Of a DNA stretch of 64,000 bases, positions 26,016 through 33,842 are shown in pieces. Position 1 is the stretch's first letter. Each line of letters starts with the position of its first letter. The notes below the pieces were generated by a model, which was not told the origin of the DNA, made no database searches, and was given only the letters and a program-made list of their open reading frames with translations. Source of the DNA: Streptomyces verrucosisporus (GTDB lineage Bacteria > Actinomycetota > Actinomycetes > Streptomycetales > Streptomycetaceae); contig NZ_JADEYH010000004.1 in assembly GCF_017114865.1 (NCBI RefSeq), positions 62,001 to 126,000 on the forward strand, given 5' to 3'. The position numbers and the translations under genes were made by a program.

Positions 26016-27704
26016 TCACTCGCCGGCGGGCTTGAGGGCCTTGTAGATCTGCGCCTGGTCGGGACGGCTCCAGACCGCCGGGACGGCGTAGAGGTTGTAC
26101 TCCGTCGGCCAGCCCTCGAACTTGGAGTCGTGGTACTCGCTGGTGGTGCCGGCCGTGAGGATCGGGATGTAGGGCATGTCCTCCTCGATCCGGGTCTGGA
26201 TGACGTCGTACTGCCTCTGGCGCTGCTCGGCCGCCTCGGGGGAGAGCTTCTTCAGCTCCTCCAGCGCCCGGTCCACCCGCGGGTCGCCGTAGCGGGCGAA
26301 GTTCGGGTTCGCCGTCTCGCCGACCTTCGCGGTGGTCTCGCTGCTGAAGAAGTAGCTGTAGGTGTAGTAGGGGTCGGGCGTCGGCCCGGGGTACAGCGAG
26401 TCGATCAGCAGCTGGTACTTGCCCTGACCGCGGGCCTCGGACCACTCGTTCCAGGAGGACTGCTGGGAGGTCAGCTTGATGCCGGCCTTCTTGAGCTGCT
26501 CGGCCATGGTGTCGACGGCGGTGATGTAGTCGGTCCAGCCGGAGACGACCCGGACGGTCAGGGAGAGCTCCTCGCCGTCCTTGGCGTAGACGCCGTCCGA
26601 GCCCTTGGTCCAGCCGGCCTGCTCCAGCAGGCGTGTGGCCTTGGAGACGTCCGGCTTCATCGGGGCCAGGTTCTCCTTGAGCTTGCCGGAGACGAGATCC
26701 TCGTTGCTCTCCACCAGCGCGAACCCGGGCGATATCTGGCCGGAGGTGTCCTGGAAGGCCAGCGAGTTGATCTGGGAGCGGTCCATGGCGTAGTAGATCG
26801 CCTTGCGCACCGCCGGGTCCGTCTGCGGGCCCTCGCAGCCCATCTCCGCGTCGGAGCAGGTCATCAGGGCGGTCTGGTTGATGGGTACGGTGACGGCCTT
26901 GTAGCCCGGGTAGTTCTTCTCCACGTTCTTCATGTCCGGGACCGGGCCGGTCTGCCAGTCGATCTTCCCCGCCTTCAGCGCGTCCGCGCCGGCCTGGTTG
27001 CCCGACAGGGCGATGTAGCGGACCTGCTTGACGGCGGGCTCCCCGTCCCAGTAGCCGGGGTTGGCCTTGAGCGTGAAGGCCTGGCCCTTGAAGTCGCCCA
27101 GCAGGTAGGGGCCGGTGCCGACGGGCTCGGTGACCGTGTTCTTCGAGGGCTCCTCGAACCCCTTCCAGACGTGCTTGGGGACGATGAAGATCTTGCCCAG
27201 GATCTGCGGGCCGTCCATGTAGGACGGCTCGTCGAAGGTGATCTTCACATGGGTGTCGTCGACGGCCTCGGCCCTGCCCTTGTAGCCGGTGCCGTTCATC
27301 TCCTTGTACTTGGAGATCATGTCCAGGGTGAAGACGACGTCGTCGGCGGTGAACGCCTCGCCGTCCGACCACTCGACGCCCTCGCGCAGGGTGACCGAGA
27401 GCTCGGTGCCGTCCTCGTTCCAGGAGTACTCGGTGCCCAGCAGCGGCTCGGCCGGCTCGTCGCGGACCTGGTTGAAGTAGAAGAGCGGCTCGAAGATCGT
27501 GCCCGGCCCCTCGTTCATGGTCGGTGAGAACGGGTTGAAGTTGGCCTGGTAGTCGCCCGCCTGCCCCGTGAAGACCACCAGGGTCTCGTCCTTGGCACCG
27601 CCGCCGCTGCCGCCCGACCCCGAGCAGGCCGTGGCCAGCAGGGCGATCGCGGCCATCCCGGCCGCTGCCACACGCGCACGGCGGCGTCTTGCTTGCTGGA
27701 ACAT
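26016..27704 (-). CDS. Lipoprotein solute-binding protein, family 5 (oligopeptide/oligosaccharide type)
   Basis: 562 residues. An Arg-rich N-terminus and hydrophobic core end in the lipobox LATAC (Cys27). The mature protein is a class-C (SBP_bac_5) binding protein: IFEPLFYFNQV, LREGVEWSDGEAFTADDVVF, PVGTGPYLLGDFKG, AVRKAIYYAMDRSQINSLAF, IQTRIEEDMPYIPI. Family 5 proteins usually bind peptides, but some bind cellobiose, mannobiose or related oligosaccharides. Flanking mannosidase, galactosidase and ROK genes favour a sugar ligand. The promoter shares its sequence with that of the mannosidase. Confidence 0.92.
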   Translation of the reverse strand: MFQQARRRRARVAAAGMAAIALLATACSGSGGSGGGAKDETLVVFTGQAGDYQANFNPFSPTMNEGPGTIFEPLFYFNQVRDEPAEPLLGTEYSWNEDGTELSVTLREGVEWSDGEAFTADDVVFTLDMISKYKEMNGTGYKGRAEAVDDTHVKITFDEPSYMDGPQILGKIFIVPKHVWKGFEEPSKNTVTEPVGTGPYLLGDFKGQAFTLKANPGYWDGEPAVKQVRYIALSGNQAGADALKAGKIDWQTGPVPDMKNVEKNYPGYKAVTVPINQTALMTCSDAEMGCEGPQTDPAVRKAIYYAMDRSQINSLAFQDTSGQISPGFALVESNEDLVSGKLKENLAPMKPDVSKATRLLEQAGWTKGSDGVYAKDGEELSLTVRVVSGWTDYITAVDTMAEQLKKAGIKLTSQQSSWNEWSEARGQGKYQLLIDSLYPGPTPDPYYTYSYFFSSETTAKVGETANPNFARYGDPRVDRALEELKKLSPEAAEQRQRQYDVIQTRIEEDMPYIPILTAGTTSEYHDSKFEGWPTEYNLYAVPAVWSRPDQAQIYKALKPAGE

Positions 27705-27785
27705 GGTGGGTGGTTCCTCTCGTCCTGGAGGGGCGGTCCCTGTGCCGTTCGACCGCCTCGCGGGCGGCGGGTCGCTCAGTGGGGC

Positions 27786-27816
27786 GATTCTTAAGTCGCC
27801 GAAGAAAGAAAGTCAA
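27786..27816 (-). promoter_or_regulatory. Promoter/operator B upstream of the importer operon
   Basis: Minus strand TTGACT (27816-27811), 17-base spacer, TAAGAA (27793-27788), 84 bases before the solute-binding protein start. Matches site A at 25 of 31 positions, including CTTTSTTCGG in the spacer. Confidence 0.65.
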
Positions 27817-28038
27817 TACTCCTGCGGCGCCACCGGCGCCACAGAGACACAAGCGAGACCGGAGGCCGGACGGGACCGGGAGGCGGCCGGCCGGACGCCG
27901 GGAGAAGCACGGGGGAAGAATACGAGGGAAGAGGCCTGGTGGGGGCCGTTCGCGGGAAGAGGCGCCGGACCGTCGGGGACGGACGGGCACCGGCGGCGGC
28001 GGGCGCCGGGGCGGACGGGCACTTGCCCGCCTTCGACA

Positions 28039-28060
28039 GGTAAATAAACTAACGATTCGT
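28039..28060. promoter_or_regulatory. Candidate ROK operator before the ROK gene
   Basis: The A/T-rich stretch GGTAAATAAACTAACGATTC stands out from the GC-rich surroundings. Its complement contains TAGTTTATTTAC, loosely like the GACTTACTTTG and GACTTTCTTTC parts of sites A and B. Likely autoregulation; weak evidence. Confidence 0.4.
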
Positions 28061-28133
28061 ACACGCGCGGCACGGACCGCGCGGAGCACATCGACAGCGC
28101 TCCCGCCACCGCGGGGCGCGGGCGGAGGAACCA

Positions 28134-29417
28134 GTGAGCGGACCGGCTCGGGCCACGGCCCACGCGAGCAGCAGGGCGGCCGTCCTCGATGTGATCCGCG
28201 CGGCGGGCACCATCAGCCGGGTCGGCCTCGTCAACGCCACCGGGTTCACCGGCGCGACGATCTCGACCGTCGTACGCCGCCTCATCGACGACGGGCTGGT
28301 GGTGGAGACCGGGCGCGCCGAGTCCACCGGAGGAAAGCGCCGTGTCCTGCTCCAGCTCAACCAGTCCTCCCGGTACGCGGTCGGAGTCCATCTCGACCAC
28401 GCGGGCATCACCTACGTCCTCACCAACCTCGGCGGCTCGGTCGTCGCCCGGATGTCCCGCGCGGGCGCGGGGGCCGAGGACCCCCCGGCCGTCGTCGAGC
28501 GCATGGCGGGCGAGGTCGGCGCCCTCATCGAGGGCGTCGGCGTCGGGCGCGAACGGGTGCTCGGTCTGGGCCTGGTCTCCCCCGGCCCCCTGACCCCCAC
28601 CAGCGGAATGCGGCTGACCCCGCCCCTGATGCGGCACTGGGAGGACTTCCCCCTCGACCGGGCCCTTCAGCAGGCCACCGGGCTGCCGGTGGTCTCCGAC
28701 AACGACGCCACCGCCGCCGCCCTGGGCGAGCACTGGTCCGGAGGCGTCGGTGCGGCCGCGACCTTCGCCGCGCTCTACATGGGCACCGGCATCGGCGCGG
28801 GCCTGCTGGTCGACGGGATGGCCTACCGCGGCGCCAGTGGCAACGCGGGCGAGATCGGCCACAGCTGCCTGGCCGTGGACGGCCCCCAGTGCTGGTGCGG
28901 GGCCCAGGGCTGCGTCGAGGCGCTGGCCGGGCCCTCCGCCGTCGTCGCCGCCGCCCGCGCCGACCGGGCCCTGGCCCGCGCGGCCGGACTGGCCGGCGGC
29001 CCCGGGCGCCGCCGGCCGTCGGTGACCGCGGACTTCGCGGCCGTCACCCGCGCCGCGCGCCGCGGCGAGCCGGGGGCACGCGCCCTGCTGGAGCGCTCGG
29101 CCCGCTATCTGGCGGTGGCCGCCCGCACCCTGGCCAACGTCATGGACCTGGAACTACTGGTGCTGACCGGACCGAGCCTGGCGATCGCGGGTTCGGTGTA
29201 CCTGCCGGTGGTGCGGGAGGAACTGGACCGCGCTTTCTTCTCCCGCGCGGCGCACCCCGTCGCGGTCCGGCTCTCCCGCTCGGCCGCCACCGCCCCCGCG
29301 ATCGGCGCCGCGGCCCTGGTGCTGCAGTCCGAACTCGTACCGCTGCGCCAGGGGCTGCGCCTGCCGGAGAACCTCGCCGACTCCGAGCCCGCCCCGGTGG
29401 AGCGGTCCAGCGCCTGA
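28134..29417 (+). CDS. ROK family transcriptional repressor
   Basis: 427 residues: N-terminal winged helix-turn-helix (about 12-75: AVLDVIRAAGTISRVGLVNA, GATISTVVRRLIDDGLV), then the ROK sugar-kinase-like domain with VSDNDATAAALGE (Asp189-Asp191), MGTGIGAGL and the zinc motif CWCGAQGC (253-260) after a conserved His. Such proteins (NagC/XylR/Rok7B7 type) release DNA on binding a sugar. GTG follows GGAGGAA. Adjacent and divergent to the importer, so it is the likely local repressor. Confidence 0.92.
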   Translation: MSGPARATAHASSRAAVLDVIRAAGTISRVGLVNATGFTGATISTVVRRLIDDGLVVETGRAESTGGKRRVLLQLNQSSRYAVGVHLDHAGITYVLTNLGGSVVARMSRAGAGAEDPPAVVERMAGEVGALIEGVGVGRERVLGLGLVSPGPLTPTSGMRLTPPLMRHWEDFPLDRALQQATGLPVVSDNDATAAALGEHWSGGVGAAATFAALYMGTGIGAGLLVDGMAYRGASGNAGEIGHSCLAVDGPQCWCGAQGCVEALAGPSAVVAAARADRALARAAGLAGGPGRRRPSVTADFAAVTRAARRGEPGARALLERSARYLAVAARTLANVMDLELLVLTGPSLAIAGSVYLPVVREELDRAFFSRAAHPVAVRLSRSAATAPAIGAAALVLQSELVPLRQGLRLPENLADSEPAPVERSSA

Positions 29418-29419
29418 GG

Positions 29420-29450
29420 CGGTCGCCGCGGCCGGGCCCCGCGGCGACCG
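29420..29450. terminator. Terminator between ROK and DoxX genes
   Basis: CGGTCGCCGCGG (29420-29431) pairs with CCGCGGCGACCG (29439-29450), seven-base loop, between convergent stops. Confidence 0.65.
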
Positions 29451-29477
29451 CGCGGGGCCCGGCGACGGTCGGCCGTC

Positions 29478-29918
29478 TCAGGCGGCGGTCACCCGCACCC
29501 CCTCACCGCGGCCGGCGCGGTCGGCACGCGCGAACAGGGAGCCCATCGCCCACGCGCCGGGACCGAGCGCGGCGACGAGGAGGAAGGCCCAGCAGAACAT
29601 CGCCGCCGCCTCACCGCCGTTCTGTATCGGGAAGAACGCCTCGGTCTGGTGCTTGACGAAGTAGGCGTACGCCATCGACCCGGAGCAGAGCAGCGCGGCG
29701 ACACGGGTCCCGACGCCCAACATCACCAGGCCGCCCCCGACGAGCTGGATGGCGGCCGCCCACCAGGCGGGCCACTGGCCGACCCCGGGCACCTGGCCGC
29801 CCTGGGGCCCGCCGAGCACGTTGAACAGGGTCGCCGCGCCGTGGCAGGCGAACAGCAGCCCCACCACGATCCGGTAGAGCCCGAGCACATGCTCCCTGTA
29901 CCTGTCCAGCTTCTCCAT
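29478..29918 (-). CDS. DoxX family membrane protein
   Basis: 146 residues with four hydrophobic segments and the DoxX pattern LYRIVVGLLFACHGAATLFN, AIQLVGGGLVMLGVGTRVAA, FPIQNGGEAAAMFCWAFLLV. DoxX proteins are small integral membrane proteins, some linked to redox or detoxification complexes. The ATG follows GAGAGGACA. It lies 32 bases after the GH6 gene on the same strand, so it may be co-transcribed. Confidence 0.85.
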   Translation of the reverse strand: MEKLDRYREHVLGLYRIVVGLLFACHGAATLFNVLGGPQGGQVPGVGQWPAWWAAAIQLVGGGLVMLGVGTRVAALLCSGSMAYAYFVKHQTEAFFPIQNGGEAAAMFCWAFLLVAALGPGAWAMGSLFARADRAGRGEGVRVTAA

Positions 29919-29950
29919 CGTGTGTCCTCTCTCGGCCGTCCTGCCGCCGC

Positions 29951-31108
<1,158 letters not shown>

Positions 31109-31195
31109 TCACCGGTTCGGCGGTGCGGCGCCGCGGTGGACGCCGACCGTCGGCGGCCGACCGCCGAACCGGAGCATGTGATCTGAAGGAACGAA

Positions 31196-31209
31196 TGGGA
31201 GCGCTCCCA
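31196..31209. promoter_or_regulatory. CebR operator, perfect palindrome
   Basis: TGGGAGCGCTCCCA is the consensus CebR box of Streptomyces cellulase and cellobiose-uptake genes. It lies directly downstream of the -10 element for the GH6 gene, where a bound repressor would block initiation. Confidence 0.85.
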
Positions 31210-31212
31210 GAG

Positions 31213-31240
31213 AGCGTAATGACACTGAGTCCGACGTCAA
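31213..31240 (-). promoter_or_regulatory. Promoter of the GH6 cellulase
   Basis: Minus strand TTGACG (31240-31235), 16-base spacer, TACGCT (31218-31213). The predicted start falls inside the perfect CebR box, 250-265 bases before the start codon, giving a long leader. Confidence 0.6.
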
Positions 31241-31348
31241 GGGAAACTGCGCGACAACCGAACGCCGACACCTTTCCGAACAGGCATGTGTCGACAGACG
31301 AGGCGTCATGACACCCTCCGGAGGCGTCACCCTTCGCCGACATTTCCA

Positions 31349-31362
31349 TGGGAGCGCTTCCA
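31349..31362. promoter_or_regulatory. CebR operator, one mismatch
   Basis: TGGGAGCGCTTCCA differs from the perfect palindrome at one base. It lies 165 bases upstream of the GntP gene and 153 bases from the first box, so it may act on either gene. Confidence 0.75.
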
Positions 31363-31526
31363 AAAGCGGGTTCCGGGGTGCTCTCCCCCCTTCCCGCCCC
31401 CATCCCCCGCCCCCTCTTCCCACGTGTTGGGGGGAGCCCCCCGGGGCATGGGGACGGTGCCCCTGACCGCCGTCGGTCGTCGCGGGCGGGACGACCGGTG
31501 ATGCGAGCACGAGAACGGAGTGGTCC

Positions 31527-32951
31527 GTGGAAGCGATCGACCCGGCCTACGGAACGACGACACTGCTGCTGATGGCCGCGGGCGCCGTGGCCCTGCTGCT
31601 GTTCCTGATCATGAAGGTGAGACTGCACGCCTTCGTGTCGCTGGTCCTGGTGAGCGTACTGACCGCGATCACGGTCGGTTTCCCCCTGGCCGACATCCCC
31701 GACGTCCTGATGTTCGGCTTCGCCGACACCATCGGCTCGGTGGCGCTCCTGGTCGCCTTCGGAGTGATGCTCGGCCGGCTGCTGGAGATCACCGGCGGCG
31801 CCCAGGTGCTGGCCGACACCCTGATCAACCGCTTCGGGGAGCGCCGGGCGCCGCTGGCGCTGGGCACGGCCGCGCTCCTGTTCGGTTTCCCGATCTTCTT
31901 CGATGCCGGGCTGGTGGTGTTCCTGCCCATCATCCTGACCGTGGCCCGGCGCTTCGGCGGCTCACTGCTGCTGTACGCCCTGCCCGCGGCCGGCGCCTTC
32001 GCCGCCATGCACGCCATCGTCCCGCCCCATCCGGGACCGGTCGCCGCCTCCGAGGTGCTCGGCGCGGACATCGGGCTCACCCTGCTGGTGGGCCTCCCGG
32101 TCGCGGTGGCGTCGTGGTACGTCGGCGTCCTGCTGGTCTCCCGCTTCCTCGGCTCCCGCATCCACGTGTCGCTGCCCGACGTGGTCTTCGGTGAGGTCCG
32201 CGACGCCCGCGGACGCGGTGAGGGGGACCGCGCGGACGGCGCCGGCGAGGAGCGGCTCGGCGAGCGGCCGCCGTCCTTCGGCACGGTCCTCGGCCTGCTG
32301 CTGATCCCTCTGGTGCTGATCTCCTTCGACACTGTCCTGAGCACGCTGGCCACCGCGGACGTCATCGACGAGGGCGAGGACTGGGCGGAGTTCCTGGGCC
32401 TGCTGGGTTTCACCCCGGTCGCCCTGCTGATCACCGTCATCGCCGCGATCCTCGTGCTGGGGCGGCCGCGCGCCCCGATGGGAAAGGTCGGCGACATCGT
32501 CGACGGCGCCCTGGGGCCGATCTGCTCCATCATCCTGATCACCGGCGCGGGCGGCATGTTCGGCGGTGTGCTGGAACTGTCCGGCATCGGGAGCGCGCTC
32601 AGCGACTCCCTGTCCGGCCTGGGCATGTCCCTGATCGTCCAGGCGTTCGTGATCGCCACCCTGCTGCGCGTCGCCCAGGGCTCGGCCACGGTCGCCCTGA
32701 CCACCGCTTCCGGCCTGATCGCCGGGGCGGCCCGGGCCGCGGAGCTGAGCGATCTGAGGCTTACCTTGCTGGTGGTGGCCGTCGCGGCGGGCGCCACGGT
32801 GCTCTCACACGTGAACGACTCCGGCTTCTGGCTGGTGAGCCGCTTCTTCGGGATGGACGTCAAGACCACCCTGCGGACCTGGACGGTGATGGAGACGACC
32901 CTGGGCCTGTCGGCGTTCCTGATCGCCCTGGGCCTGTGGACGGTGGTGTGA
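31527..32951 (+). CDS. GntP family gluconate-type permease
   Basis: 474 residues with about 12 membrane helices and GntP signatures: GFPIFFDAGLVVFLPII, MHAIVPPHPGPVAASEVLGA, VAQGSATVALTTASGLI, LSHVNDSGFWLVSRFFGM. The family imports gluconate or related sugar acids with protons. No gluconate kinase or GntR regulator is next to it, which is unusual; a CebR box lies upstream instead. A charged cytoplasmic loop (ARGRGEGDRADGAGEERLG) sits mid-protein. GTG follows CGGAG. Confidence 0.92.
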   Translation: MEAIDPAYGTTTLLLMAAGAVALLLFLIMKVRLHAFVSLVLVSVLTAITVGFPLADIPDVLMFGFADTIGSVALLVAFGVMLGRLLEITGGAQVLADTLINRFGERRAPLALGTAALLFGFPIFFDAGLVVFLPIILTVARRFGGSLLLYALPAAGAFAAMHAIVPPHPGPVAASEVLGADIGLTLLVGLPVAVASWYVGVLLVSRFLGSRIHVSLPDVVFGEVRDARGRGEGDRADGAGEERLGERPPSFGTVLGLLLIPLVLISFDTVLSTLATADVIDEGEDWAEFLGLLGFTPVALLITVIAAILVLGRPRAPMGKVGDIVDGALGPICSIILITGAGGMFGGVLELSGIGSALSDSLSGLGMSLIVQAFVIATLLRVAQGSATVALTTASGLIAGAARAAELSDLRLTLLVVAVAAGATVLSHVNDSGFWLVSRFFGMDVKTTLRTWTVMETTLGLSAFLIALGLWTVV

Positions 32952-32954
32952 CTT

Positions 32955-32991
32955 CCGGCCCCGCACCGGCCCGCCGCCGGTGCGGGGCCGG
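32955..32991. terminator. Bidirectional terminator between GntP and DUF488 genes
   Basis: A perfect 16-bp stem (32955-32970 with 32976-32991) with loop CCGCC, just after the GntP stop. Confidence 0.8.
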
Positions 32992-33011
32992 CGCGGACCC
33001 ACGCCCGGTCG

Positions 33012-33575
33012 TCACCGCTCTGCGGCGGCGGCCAGGTCGTCGTAGACCAGCAGACCGTCCTCCCGCAACCGCGCCCCCGGCGTCGGCCGGTGCGGCATGA
33101 GCCTGCCGTCGTGCATCAGGTGCCGTACGTCCGCTCCCGCGGTCAGGACCGCGGCGTCGGCGATCAGCCTGCGATGGCAGCGCCACCACACCGACTCCGA
33201 GCACATGACCGCCGTGGCGGTCCGGGCGGCGTCCCCCAGCACCCCGTCCAGCGCCTCCCGGAAGGAGGGGTCCCGGGTGTGGGCGGCGTATCCGCGGAAG
33301 GAGGCGTTGCGCCACACGGTGTCGGGCGAGTCCTCCGGTGGCCTGCGGAAACCGCCCAGCGACTTCTCCCAGCGGTAGTCGATGCCGTGCCCCGGCAGCC
33401 ACCGCGCGAGCCTGTCGCGGGCGAGGTCCGGGGCGCGGCGGCTGCCCGGGGCGGTGCGGACGTCCACCACCAGGGCGATGCCCGCCTCCACCAGCAGCCC
33501 GGCCAGCCTCTCCCGGTCCGCCGTGCCGTGCCCCACGGTGTACAGGACCGGAGCCGGCCGAGGGCCTTCCTTCAT
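33012..33575 (-). CDS. DUF488 domain protein
   Basis: 187 residues with the family features YTVGHGTADRERLAGLLVEA, VVDVRTAPGSRRAPD, and MCSESVWWRCHRRLIAD. Members have a conserved Cys-rich/His pattern (C..C.R) and no established function. GGAGGAG ribosome site. Confidence 0.88.
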   Translation of the reverse strand: MKEGPRPAPVLYTVGHGTADRERLAGLLVEAGIALVVDVRTAPGSRRAPDLARDRLARWLPGHGIDYRWEKSLGGFRRPPEDSPDTVWRNASFRGYAAHTRDPSFREALDGVLGDAARTATAVMCSESVWWRCHRRLIADAAVLTAGADVRHLMHDGRLMPHRPTPGARLREDGLLVYDDLAAAAER

Positions 33576-33842
33576 GGCGTCTCCTCCCGTCGTCCGCCGC
33601 TCTCCGGCCGTCTTCCCCGTCTTCCCCCTTCGTTCCCTTCCCGTCCCCACCGCTCTCCGAAGGCGCGCGGGCGGCACCCGGGCGGCACCGTGATTCCCGC
33701 CCGGCTCACGGGGTAACCGTCCGTCCTCGCGGTATGCGCCCCGCCGGGACGGTGCGCGGACGGCCGTCGTCATGCGCACGGGCTCCGGTCGGGGTTGAAT
33801 GGCCGGAAGTAGCGTCGCACTCCCATGGAGCGAGGCAGCCGA

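Larger units (their letters stand above)
27705..28133. other. Divergent control region between importer operon and ROK gene
   Basis: 429 bases with no convincing gene. It holds promoter/operator B (27786-27816) for the importer and an A/T-rich candidate operator (28039-28060) before the ROK gene. Its middle is purine-rich on the plus strand without a recognisable motif. Confidence 0.6.

Noticed and set aside
33692..33737. Overlapping divergent SigB-like elements between DUF488 and PP2C-HATPase genes
   Set aside because: Both directions need a mismatched -10 (GGGTAA or GGTTAC); too weak to list as a feature.
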